Shown piece after piece: positions 44,283-56,200 of a stretch of DNA of 64,000 bases. Both the position numbers and the translations under genes were made by a program. Every line of letters begins with the position of its first letter. The first letter of the stretch is position 1. A model generated the notes under the pieces. It was not told the origin of the DNA and searched no databases. It was given only the letters and a program-made list of their open reading frames with translations. This stretch comes from Halichondria panicea (Eukaryota; Porifera; Demospongiae; Suberitida; Halichondriidae), in assembly GCF_963675165.1 (NCBI RefSeq), contig NC_087381.1, positions 5,209,378 through 5,273,377 on the forward strand, in the 5' to 3' direction.

Positions 44283-47200
44283 GTGGGCAAGTCGGTCTAG
44301 TATTCCAACTTCCGCTAGCCTCACAGTTCACTGTAGCTGATCCTGACAGTACGTAACCAGTATTACAGCTGTACGTCCCCGTTCCTCCAAATGTTGTACT
44401 TGTTGGTGTACCAGGTGATCCATTGGAAATAGAGGGAAGAGACCCACAGGAGACGACTATTATAATGGAAAGGCAGTGCATTTTAATCTGACAACTAGCT
44501 ACTCATTGCTCACTTTCACAAGTTGGTCTAGTACTCCAACCTCCGCTAGCCTCACAGGTCACTGTAGCTGATCCTGACAGTATGTAACCAGTATTACAGC
44601 TGTACGTCCCTGTCCCTCCAAATGTTGTACTTGTTGGTGTACCAGGTGATCCATTGGAAATAGAGGGAAGAGACCCACAGGAGACGACTATTATAATGGA
44701 AAGGCAGTGCATTTTAATCTGACAACTAGCTACTCATTGCTCACTTTCACAAGTTGGTCTAGTACTCCAACCTCCGCTAGCCTCACAGGTCACTGTAGCT
44801 GATCCTGACAGTACGTAACCAGTATTACAGCTGTACGTCCCTGTCCCTCCAAATGTTGTCTTTGTTGGTGTATCAGGTGACCCATTGGAAATAGAGGGAA
44901 GGGGCCCACAGGAAATGACTAAAATATATTATAAGAGGCAATGCATTTCAATATGTTACAGTCTCGATCCATACTCATTGCTCACTTTCACAAGTCGGTC
45001 TAGTACTCCAACCTCCGCTAGCCTCACAGGTCACTGTAGCTGATCCTGACAGTACGTAACCAATATTACAGCTGTACGTCCCTGTCCCTCCAAATGATGT
45101 ACTTGTTGGTGTATCATGTGACCCATTGAAAATAGAGGGAAGGGGCCCACAGGAGATGACTAAGATGCAATGCATTTCAATATGTTACAATCTCGATCCA
45201 TAGTCATCACTCACCATCACAAGTTGGTCTAGTACTCCAACCTCCACTAGCCTCACAGGTCACTGTAGCTGATCCTGACAGTACGTAACCAGTATTACAG
45301 CTGTACGTCCCTGTCCCTCCAAATGTTGTACTTGTTGGTGTATCAGGTGACCCATTGGAAATAGAAGGAAGAGACCCACAGGAGACGACTATTATAATGG
45401 AATGTTGTGCATTTTAATCTGACAACTAGCTATATATACTTATTGCTCACTTTCACAAGTTGGTCTAGTACTCCAACCTCCGCTAGCCTCACAGGTCACT
45501 GTAGCTGATCCTGACAGTACGTAACCAGTATTACAGCTGTACGTCCCTGTCCCTCCAAATGTTGTCTTTGTTGGTGTATCAGGTGACCCATTGGAAATAG
45601 AGGGAAGGGGCCCACAGGAAATGACTAAAATAATTATATTATAAGAGGCAATGCATTTCAATATGTTACAGTCTCCTAGCTACTCATTGCTCACCTTCAC
45701 AAGTCGGTCTAGTACTCCAACCTCCGCTAGCCTCACAGTTCACTGTAGCTGATCCTGACAGTACGTAACCAATATTACAGCTGTACGTCCCTGTCCCTCC
45801 AAATGATGTACTTGTTGGTGTATCAGGTGACCCATTGGAAATAGAGGGAAGGGGCCCACAGGAGATGACTAAGATGCAATGCATTTCAATATGTTACAAT
45901 CTCGATCCATAGACATCGCTCACCATCACAAGTTGGTCTAGTACTCCAACCTCCGCTAGCCTCACAGTTCACTGTAGCTGATCCTGACAGTACGTAACCA
46001 GTACTACAGCTGTACGTCCCTGTCCCTCCAAATGTTGTACTTGTTGGTGTATCAGGTGACCCATTGGAAATAGAAGGAAGAGACCCACAGGAGACGACTA
46101 TTATAATGGAAAGGTGGTGCATTTTAATCTGACAACTAGCTATATATACTCATTGCTCACTTTCACAAGTTGGTCTAGTACTCCAACCTCCGCTAGCCTC
46201 ACAGGTCACTGTAGCTGATCCTGAGAGTACGTAACCAGTATTACAGCTGTATGTCACTGTTCCTCCAAATGTTGTACTTGTTGGAGTACCAGGTGACCCA
46301 TTGGAAATAGAGGGAAGAGACCCACAGGATACGACTATAATAATAGAAAGGCGGTGCATTATAATCTAACAATCAAAGTCTCCTAGCTACTCATTGCTCA
46401 CTTTCACAAGTTGGTCTAGTACTCCAACCTCCGCTAGCCTCACAGTTCACTGTAGCTGATCCTGACAGTACGTAACCAGTATTACAGCTGTACGTCCCTG
46501 TCCCTCCAAATGTTGTACTTGTTGGTGTATCAGGTGACCCATTGGAAATAGAAGGAAGAGACCCACAGGAGACGACTATTATAATGGAATGTTGTGCATT
46601 TTAATCTGACAACTAGCTATATATACTCTTTGCTCACTTTCACAAGTTGGTCTAGTACTCCAACCTCCGCTAGCCTCACAGGTCACTGTAGCTGATCCTG
46701 ACAGTATGTAACCAGTATTACAGCTGTACGTCCCTGTCCCTCCAAATGTTGTACTTGTTGGTGTACCAGGTGACCCATTGGAAATAGAGGGAAGGGGCCC
46801 ACAGGAGATGACTAAGATGCAATGCATTTCAATATGTTACAATCTCGATCCATATTCATCGCTCACCATCACAAGACGGTCTAGTACTCCAACCTCCGCT
46901 AGCCTCACAGGTCACTGTAGCTGATCCTGACAGTATGTAACCAGTATTACAGCTGTACGTCCCTGTCCCTCCAAATGTTGTACTTGTTGGGGTATCAGGT
47001 GACCCATTGGAAATAGAGGGAAGGGGCCCACAGGAGATAACTAAGATGCAGTGCATTTCAATCTCGATCCATATTCATCGCTCACCTTCACAAGTTGGTC
47101 TAGTACTCCAACCTCCGCTAGCCTCACAGGTCACTGTAGCTGATCCTGACAGTACGTAACCAGTATTACAGCTGTACGTCCCTGTTCCTTCAAATGTTGT

Positions 47201-49392
47201 ACTTGTTGGAGTACCTGGTGACCCATTGGAAATAGAGGGAAGAGACCCGCAGGATACGACTATTATAATGGAAAGGCGGTGCATTATAATCTGTCTCCTA
47301 GCTACTCATTGCTCACTTTCACAAGTTGGTCTAGTACTCCAACCTCCGCTAGCCTCACAGTTCACTGTAACTGATCCTGACAGTACATAGCCAGTATTAC
47401 AGCTGTACGTCACTGTCCCTCCAAATGTTGTACTTGTTGGTGTACCAGGTGACCCATTGGAAATAGAGGGAAGAGACCCACAGGAGATGACTAAGATGCA
47501 ATGCATTTCAATATGTTACAATCTCGATCCATAGTCATCACTCACCATCACAAGTTGGTGTAGTACTCCAACCTCCGCTAGCCTCACAGGTCACTGTAGC
47601 TGATCCTGACAGTACGTAACCAGTATTACAGCTGTACGTCACTGTCCCTCCAAATGTTGTACTTGTTGGTGTATCAGGTGACCCATTGGAAATAGAAGGA
47701 AGAGACCCACAGGAGACGACTATTATAATGGAAAGTTGGTGTATTTTAATCTGACAACTAGCTATATATACTCATTGCTCACTTTCACAAGTTGGTCTAG
47801 TACTCCAACCTCCGCTAGCCTCACAGGTCACTGTAGCTGATCCTGAGAGTACGTAACCAGTATTACAGCTGTATGTCACTGTTCCTCCAAATGTTGTACT
47901 TGTTGGAGTACCAGGTGACCCATTGGAAATAGAGGGAAGAGACCCACAGGATACGACTATAATAATAGAAAGGCGGTGCATTATAATCTGACAATCAAAG
48001 TCTCCTAGCTACTCATTGCTCACTTTCACAAGTTGGTCTAGTACTCCAACCTCCGCTAGCCTCACAGTTTACTGTAGCTGATCCTGACAGTACGTAACCA
48101 GTATTACAGCTGTACGTCCCTGTCCCTCCAAATGTTGTACTTGTTGGTGTATCAGGTGACCCATTGGAAATAGAAGGAAGAGACCCACAGGAGACGACTA
48201 TTATAATGGAAAGGTGGTGCATTTTAATCTGACAACTAGCTATATATACTCATTGCTCACTTTCACAAGTTGGTCTAGTACTCCAACCTCCGCTAGCCTC
48301 ACAGGTCACTGTAGCTGATCCTGAGAGTACGTAACCAGTATTACAGCTGTATGTCACTGTTCCTCCAAATGTTGTACTTGTTGGAGTACCAGGTGACCCA
48401 TTGGAAATAGAGGGAAGAGACCCACAGGATACGACTATAATAATAGAAAGGCGGTGCATTATAATCTGACAATCAAAGTCTCCTAGCTACTCATTGCTCA
48501 CTTTCACAAGTTGGTCTAGTACTCCAACCTCCGCTAGCCTCACAGTTTACTGTAGCTGATCCTGACAGTACGTAACCAGTATTACAGCTGTACGTCCCTG
48601 TCCCTCCAAATGTTGTACTTGTTGGTGTATCAGGTGACCCATTGGAAATAGAAGGAAGAGACCCACAGGAGACGACTATTATAATGGAATGTTGTGCATT
48701 TTAATCTGACAACTAGCTATATATACTCTTTGCTCACTTTCACAAGTTGGTCTAGTACTCCAACCTCCGCTAGCCTCACAGGTCACTGTAGCTGATCCTG
48801 ACAGTACGTAACCAGTATTACAACTGTATGTCACTGTCCCTCCAAATGTTGTACTTGTTGGAGTACCAGGTGACCCATTGGAAATAGAAGGAAGAGACCC
48901 ACAGGAGACGACTGTTATAATGGGCGAAATAGGTTTGAATCTGATACAGTCTCGATCCATAGTCATTGCTCACTGTCACAAGTTGGTCTAGTACTCCAAC
49001 CTCCGCTAGCCTCACAGGTCACTGTAGCTGATCCTGACAGTACGTATCCAGTATTACAGCTGTATGTCACTGTTCCTCCAAATGTTGTACTTGTTGGAGT
49101 ATCAGGTGACCCATTGGAAATAGAGGGAAGAGACTCACAGGAGACGACTATTATAATGGAAAGGCGGTGGATTTTAATCTGACAATTAAAGTCTCCTAGC
49201 TACTCATTGCATGCTCACTTTCACAAGTCGGTCTAGTACTCCAACCTCCGCTAGCCTCACAGGTCACTGTAGCTGATCCTGACAGTACGTAACCAGTATT
49301 ACAACTGTATGTCACTGTCCCTCCAACAGTTGTACTTGTTGGTGTATCAGGTGACCCATTGGAAATAGATGGAGGAGAGTTACAATTCACAG
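44283..49392 (-). repeat. Homogenised tandem array of 22 CCP exon-intron units
   Basis: The unit of about 235 bp comprises one 174-nt CCP exon and a short intron of about 55-65 bp. Approximate exon 3' ends: 49219, 48975, 48738, 48502, 48264, 48027, 47786, 47550, 47321, 47089, 46869, 46638, 46402, 46164, 45926, 45693, 45455, 45219, 44986, 44751, 44513, 44283. Introns are as conserved as exons, for example CATTATAATCTGACAATC and CATTTCAATATGTTACAATC, which means recent duplication or gene conversion. A higher-order unit of two CCPs (about 478 bp) is visible: the exons at 48440-48264, 47962-47786 and 46340-46164 encode the same peptide. Variation is concentrated at few residues (GTP or DTP after NGSP; TGTYSC or TVTYSC). 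Confidence 0.95.
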
Positions 49393-49555
49393 CTATAATA
49401 ATTATACGTAAACCCCAGTTATATTGATTATAGTATGCATGCCTATAGTAATTACCTATACATGTAGGTACGGAGATCCAGAAAACAAGATCAATTTCTT
49501 CCATTTCACAAATAGCTGTGGCAGATCCCAACAGTTGGTACCCAGGGTTGCATCT

Positions 49556-50595
49556 TTTTTTTTTTTTTTTTTTTTTTTTTATGAAAGATTTAGCAATTAA
49601 TTGCAAGGATACACAAATAGCTACAAAGCTAGGGTGAAGTGAGTCCTATAACATACGCTTTAATAGTTACAACATGTCAACTAGATGTGAATACAGATGA
49701 GACTTAAATGAACTTATACTAGTACAGTCTACTAAAGTAAAGTCCTTGTGGCTAACCAGCCTATTCCATATTGTGATTGCATGCGGAAAAAATGAGAATT
49801 TGTAAAAGGATGTTCTACATTGGTAGGGGACCAGAGTAAAACAGTTAACAGTTCTACTACTGTACGTCATATTTCTCTTGGTTGCTGGGTTGTTTGGGAA
49901 GTCAGTTAGATTGTGTAGTATTTTGAAAAGGTGGCAAAGCACCGCAGCAAGGCGCCTCAGCTGCAGAGAAGGAAGCCTGGTCAAGGTGAGTAATTCTTCA
50001 CTTTTCAAATTCCATTTCTTCAGACAGACTCTCATAGCAAATCTCTGGACTTTTTCTAAATTGTTTATTTCACACTTGTGAAATGGGTTCCATACAGAGG
50101 ATGCGTATTCCAGATGTGGTCTCACGAACGATGTATACAACTTTAACAGTGTTGTTGGAGAAGAATTCTCAGAGAACCTGCGATGTAGGAGACCTATCAA
50201 CTTCCTTGTTTTATTACAAATCGTATTGATGTGAGTGTGCCAGCTCAAGTCAGCCGATATGGTAATTCCTAAATACTTGTAGTTAGAAACCTGCTGCAGT
50301 ACATAACCATTTAGAAGTAGAGTTGGAGCCTTCAATGAGCGCGATGTTTTCTTAGAAACGGACATAAACTTACACTTGCCAAGATTAAATTCTAATAATT
50401 TAGTGTTCAAAAAATTTGAGACTTTAGAAATGTCCTTTTGAAGATTCACGTAGTCATTAGTAGATGTGATAACTCTATATAAGGCCATGTCATCAGCAAA
50501 CATATTTAGCTTACTGTCTTGAGAAATAACATCTGTGACTTGGTTTATGTACGTAATGAACAATAGTGGACCCAAAACCGAACCTTGGGGCACAC
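49556..50595 (-). mobile_element. 5'-truncated non-LTR retrotransposon (LINE) inserted in CCP1
   Basis: A reverse-transcriptase fragment runs in frame for about 310 codons: GVPQGSVLGPLLF, then the catalytic variant FADDMALY, KCKFMSVS, YKYLGITI, LEYASSVWNP, and VQRFAMRVC near the end, followed by a stop at 49667, a short 3' UTR and a 25-base poly(A) (poly(T) at 49556-49580 on the plus strand). The duplicated target AGATG lies at 50596-50600 and 49551-49555. This is the C-terminal part of RT only; the endonuclease and most of RT are missing. The poly(A) tail and thumb-like region point to the Jockey/CR1/L2-type group, not further resolved. Confidence 0.9.
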
Positions 50596-50989
50596 CATCT
50601 GTACGTTGCTGAATAGGACATAGTTGAAGAGACAAAGCCATTTTCAATAGCAGGTGGTGTTGAGCAGCTGGATGGAGAAGGACCTAAAACTGGACATGTG
50701 GTGCATAAACGATCGATAATTGTCATTGAAATAGACTGGCTAGATTAATATTATAGCTACACTGATATGATACCTTCAACAATACAGAGAAGAAAGATGA
50801 AGGCTTTGTTCGCTTGGTACATGCAGTAAATCATTTTAGAAACAGTAACGGATCTATACTTGATTGTAACTGAAACCCTTGACTATTATTATAGGCTAAA
50901 CCATATACAATTCAGATCTACTGTAGTACAAATGAGCACCTATATATACACATGTACATGATTTATTCACTAGTTGTATGTGGAAACCA

Positions 50990-52570
50990 TGTATATAGAT
51001 TTGTTTATTGTTTAGAATACCTTGTTTCTAGAGGAATTTTGTTTTGTAATGTGTTTTGGCAGCAATCACAACAGTATCAATCATCTGTTCAGTACCACAA
51101 AGTTTATCACACCCGTAATAGATTTAAATGCGTACCGGACGGTATTATATCCATGGATTGACTGACTAGATTGTGTGACAGGGATGGTTCATGCATACAT
51201 GATTAAAATGGACTCAGTATTGAAGTCCAGGTGGAACCTACCTCCGACGTGGATTGGTGATACGAATGGACTTCGAGTGATGGAAATTTTGCTTTTACCA
51301 TGTAAGAGATAGATCTATTGATAACTACAGCAATAAAATAAAACAACGGGCAACTAAATAACAATAATTGTAGCAATTACAAATCCCATAATAACAGCAG
51401 TGTTTTTCTTGGCTGACAAAAGAGGTTGTTGTACAGGGTATTCCAGTCAGCAATAACTGTTGGACAGGTTGCATCCCGGTTGAGACGAAGATTCTGAATG
51501 ATCACAGTCAAAGCGGAACGACTCAGCAAAGTGTTTCGTAGACAAGAAGGTCAGTGGAGTTTAGTAATTTGCAGGCCTTGCTTTCTGTTCTTTGTCACAG
51601 CTTCCTTTTTTCTTATTTCTTTTTTTGTTCCTCCAATTCCTGCCGTAATATTTATGTTGACCTCCTGTGACAAAGAACAGAAAAAGGAGGGCCTGTGAAG
51701 GAGGCTAGGAGTTTAGTTCCAACCAATAATTATTTTCAACGAAGTGACTATTTGACTATGTGATTAATTTCTGCGCACAACCTCTAGATTTGTTTATTGT
51801 TTAGAATACCTTGTTTCTAGAGGAATTTTGTGTTTGATGTGTTTTGGAAGCAACCACAACAATAGTAAACAAGTACCCAAAAAATAGACCATAATAATAA
51901 GCACGATTTACCTTGCACGAAAAATTTTTCTGGGATATTGCAGGTAAATCTATACCAGCATATTTGTCGGGTGTGACAAGGATGATTAATTAACAGAACT
52001 CCCCTGAGTGCATGATAGGAATGTTGCATGCTTAGATTTACCACAGTGTCAACCAGCAGTACATAATAAACCTATAATTGCATGCATGTAGCTTTCACAG
52101 ATCCCATACTAACAGCAGCTAGTGTTATCCATAGCTAATGAAGGAGGTTGTTGTACTGAACATTTCAGACTATTAAAGTCAGCAATAACTGCATGTAGAT
52201 CTAGTTGGACAGGACAGGTTGCATGCATTGAGGTTGAAATGAAGATTCTGAATGATCACAGTCTTATAGTTGTGAATTTGAATTTGAAATCCAAAGACAT
52301 GCACGTGCTATAGGAGGGAAGTATATAAGAACGATACCAGTACATACCAATAGGAGCTTGATTGAACGGCACAACAGACTATGTAAGAATGTGCATCTAG
52401 TGAGTATTTACATCTTAGTCACAATAGTGTGATTCAGTCATTGTTCCATTTTATTTGAGGTGTGTGTCATGATCAAGTCTTCAGCGTCTGCCCGTATGCA
52501 GGACAAAGGACTCATGTCAAAGACGTATACACCACAAGTAGTACATGAGGTAGATCGCTAGTCAGTGAAT
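50990..52570 (-). pseudogene. Decayed copies of receptor transmembrane and tail exons
   Basis: Two relics of the receptor's 3' end. First, 51010-51075 and 51360-51535 match the tail-exon edge (GTTTAGAATACCTTGTTTC) and the transmembrane exon (AGTCAGCAATAACTGTTGGA, AAGATTCTGAATGATCACAG). Second, 51790-51860 and 52090-52270 match again, and 52475-52560 resembles the tail exon (CGTATGCAGGACAAAGGAC). None keeps a reading frame. They show that the receptor unit duplicated at least twice more and died. Confidence 0.7.
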
Positions 52571-53299
52571 GACGTCATAACAAATAATTGATGAGGCAAT
52601 GAAATCAATAAGGCGGAGGTTGACCAGAAACTTTACTTTCATTAACAATAAACGGCAGACATTCCAGATTATCATCAAACCTCTTTCAGTATAATTTATA
52701 GCTGCAGGCCTTCATTGTGGCGCACAAAAGTAAAAGTTTGCATTGCAGATTATTTTGTGAGCGTCTGATTTTTAGAGACGGACAAATATTGATAAGCTAC
52801 ACTAAGAGTGTTTCAAACTATTTATTAGCCATCGATTTGATGTACAATTACTTTCTTTTTTTGTTTTATCAAGGGGAATTAAAAAAGGAGAAAACAAAGC
52901 CTCACCCCTCATTAATTTTTGATACCTCTTCGGCCTAACTTTTGGCCACCAAATATACATTAATTTGCAGCAACGTATTATCAAACTACATACTGACAGC
53001 ATTTCACACAATAAAAACAAGTGCACTAATTAATCTACATTACAGTCATGGCACTGTATAAGCGCTATATATAAATGTTAATACATTGTCAAGCATAATT
53101 ATTATTTTTAGTCTAACAAAACAATTATAGTCACTATACTGGGGTTCCATTTTAGTTGAGGTCAAGGTGATCTTTTCTTCAAAGTCGTTTGTCCGTACGC
53201 AGGACAAGGATCCACGTCAAAGCTGTACTGATTCTTGCCATCCTTCACCACAGGAGGTCCTACCTCATCATACTCTGGGTATGCTGTTGCCTCAGGCAC
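52571..53299. other. Receptor 2 3' flank with tail-coding remnant
   Basis: Just beyond the receptor 2 stop (53300), 53170-53299 still encodes in the same frame the tail seen in receptor 1 (VPEATAYPEYDEVGPPVV, then QYSFDVDPCPAYGQ), so it is a former coding end. The remainder is AT-rich; the frames at 52717-53026 are not supported. Confidence 0.65.
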
Positions 53300-56200
53300 T
53301 TAATACTCCGTAGAGAGTGAGGGGATACCCACATGGGGGCGAGGGATGGTTGGGAAATTAGTTCCGGTAGTGTTCAGATTTCTGTTACTGCTGCATTTTA
53401 GAACAAAAATGAATGTTCATTGTTTTAAAGCTCTGTGTATAATTATTACTATGTTATGAAATACCTTGTCGTTTCTAAAGAGTCCCGGTTATTGGCAGTT
53501 TTGCTTCGACGTCTCTTGATGAGAACAAAAACAACAAACAGAACGAACATAAAAATAACAATAGCCATTACAGAGCTTGTAATAACAGCAATGTTATCCA
53601 AAACGGACAAAGGGTCTTGTACTGGGCATTCCAAGCTATCGAAGTCAGCAATAACTGTTGGACAAGTTGAATTGAGGTTAAGATTAAGATTCTGAATAAT
53701 CACACTTGAAGTGGAATGAATCCATTTCTCTATAATTATACTCAAGCACTTTTGATGTGGACAGATCACTTGAGCTCAACAATGTTGCTCTGTATGTCAC
53801 ATGTTGTGAAGAATCAGCAAAGCATTTCAGAAACGCGTTAAACAAGAAAGTTGAGTTTAAACGACAATTACAAGAAGCAATGACACCTTGCACAAGTGTG
53901 GCAGTGATGTCATCAGTTTTCTGAACCATTTCAGAGGCAATGTACTGACTGCAATTACGTACACCACCAAAACGGAGTTGAATTATGATACCTAAAGTTC
54001 ATAATTGTGAAATTAATCAACGAATTAATTCAGGTGTTCTTATGTGCATGTGTAACACAGTTGCTATTTCGTATTCTCACCTCTACATGATAAATTTGGC
54101 AAACTCCAAACACCAGCAGTGCCATTATTATTGCTGCAGAGTCTCGTACCGTTTCCAGAGAGACGGTAGCCAGTGTTACAGCTGTGTTGAGCTACTGTTC
54201 CTTCTAGTATGACGGAACTGCTTGGAAGGTAAGCAACCACTCCATTCACAAGAGTGAGAGGAGGACAAATTGCTGCATTGAAATTAATAGCAACTGACAG
54301 AACTATGAGCTATACATACACACCTTTACAAGTTGGTCTAGTACTCCAACTTCCACTAGCCTGACAGGTCACTGTAGCTGATCCTAAACGTTGATATCCA
54401 CTGTTACAGGTGTAAAATGCCGACTCTCCAAATGATGTACCAACGAAAGTCCTGAATCCATTGGGAATGGTCGGAGGATTGTCACAAGAGCCAGGCTGAG
54501 GAGCTAATGTAACAGATGTGCAAAAAGCAATTGCATGCATGTATTTTATTATGTATGATACAAGTCGAAACAAAAACTAAATGGAATTTACAATAAAGAT
54601 GTATAGATGTATAGATGTACATAAAAGTGATGAACTGAAAACTATAGCTGTTTATAGAAAGCTTGTGAAGCTGAGGAATCAACATAGTTTTAAAGCAAGA
54701 AAACTCTATATCATTACAACCAATACAACTTGGTCTTACTACTCCAACTTCCACTAGCTTGACATGTCACCTGACACTTGGAATACTCAGAAACTGCCAC
54801 CTACGCCTGGAACACTGTGTTACAGAAGTAGGTGGCGATTTCTCCAAAGGATGTACCTTAGTTAAAAGTCAAACCGCCCATTGTCACTGTAAAGAAGATG
54901 GAGCTGTGTAGTTTTCACAGAAAGTACCAACATAATTCTCTTGGATGGGCGCTTGCACGGTTCAGTAGCCACATAATAAAATATCCGCCCACCCCTTGTT
55001 TAGCCTAAATGAAGCTATCAAAACAAGTGGCCGGTTCGACGGTTAACTACGGAATATACCAGTGGATGTCCAAAATAAAGGTTGGAGGGTTGCACAGGAG
55101 ACAGCTGTTATACAGATCAAGGATCATGTTTGTTATTCTTCTCAGAAAAGTTATTACGCGATGTACTATGAATGTGTCAATTGAAAACTGAACTTTCAAT
55201 AACAAACAAGCAAGATGATTGCATGGGTCTTTGATTCGTACCAGCTCTACTTAAGATAATATATACTGCTCACCATTACAGCTTGGTATTGTACTCCAAC
55301 TTCCGCTAGCCTGGCACATTACTGCAGCTGATCCTGAACGTTGATAGCCATTGTCACAGATGTAGGTGGCCGTCTCCCCAATTGTTGTATCAGTGAAAGT
55401 CCTGGACCCATTGAGAATAATGGGAGGGTTGCCACAGGAGACAGCTACGGATGTAGAGACATACACATGAAATCAGGCCACTTGTATATAAGGTTTGATT
55501 GCTTCTATTATTTAGTATATATACGTGGGCAAGTTGGTCTTGCACTCCAACTTCCACTAGCTTGACAGGTCACTGTAGATGATCCTGACAGTTGATAGCC
55601 ATCGTCACAGGTGTATGTGGCCGTATCCTCAAATATCGTACCAGTAAAGGTCCTGGACCCATTGGGAATGGTCGGAGGGCTACCACAGGGGATAGCTATA
55701 CAGATGTACAGACATAATTATATATACACATGAGATCAGATCATTAATTTTGTATAGAATTATTATGTGGGCAAGTCGGTGCAGTACTCCAACTTCCACT
55801 AGCCTGACAGATCATTGTAGCTGCTCCTGACAGTTGGTACCCAGTGTTACAGGTGTAGATGGCCGTATCTCCAAATGTGGTGCCAGTGAAAGTCCTGGAC
55901 CCATTGGGAATGGTCGGAGGGTTGCCACAAGAGATAGCTACAGAATTATGCACGTACACACTAGCTCATGCATATAACTATAAAAGTATTAAAATCATTA
56001 ACGTGCACAATTTGGTGATTTTGGTGCATTTAAGAATCTTACGTGAGCAACTTGGTCTTGCAGTCCAACTTCCATTAGCCTGACAGGTCACTGTGGGTGA
56101 TCCGGACAGTTGGTAGCCATTGTTACAGGTGTATGTCACTGTTCCTCCTGCTACTGTGCTTGTTGGTATACCAGGTGACCCGTTGGAAATTGATGGTGGG

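Larger units (their letters stand above)
40863..50822 (-). pseudogene. CCP (Sushi) multi-repeat transmembrane receptor 1, disrupted
   Basis: Minus-strand order: signal-peptide exon 50822-50774 (MYQANKAFIFLLCIVEG); CCP1 exon 50683-49456, split by a LINE fragment; 22 similar CCP exons 49392-44283; CCPs 44216-44046 and 43985-43815; a decayed CCP near 43360-43220; CCPs 42872-42693 and 42646-42455; Cys-containing membrane-proximal exon 42304-42083; transmembrane exon from 42041, split by a 594 bp MITE; tail exon 41037-40863. CCP exons are phase 1-1 and show the CxxxPxxxNG...YSCNxGY...TCExxGxWSxxPTC pattern. The transmembrane segment (SIIIFVMFVFLAVVIATKK) reappears in frame once the MITE is removed. 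A 5-nt deletion after NST (near 41980) brings a stop. The tail reads SEYDEVGLPVVNN, a possible SH2-binding Tyr site. Extracellular recognition or adhesion is inferred from domains; complement-like function is not shown. The gene looks dead as assembled, though CCP exons may still be spliced. Confidence 0.8.

Noticed and set aside
44283..49392. Regularly spaced near-identical repeats resembling a CRISPR-like array
   Set aside because: The units are 174-nt CCP exons with conserved cysteines plus spliceable introns; spacing is about 235 bp and the surroundings are eukaryotic.
49667..50647. A 326-codon single-exon gene
   Set aside because: Its first 17 or so codons are host CCP exon; the rest is the C-terminal part of a truncated LINE reverse transcriptase, so it is not an independent gene.
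53684..53769. Frameshift in the receptor 2 membrane-proximal region
   Set aside because: Both receptor copies show the same apparent break, and a 40/41-nt intron with GT and AG borders restores the same phase in each, so a small intron explains it better.
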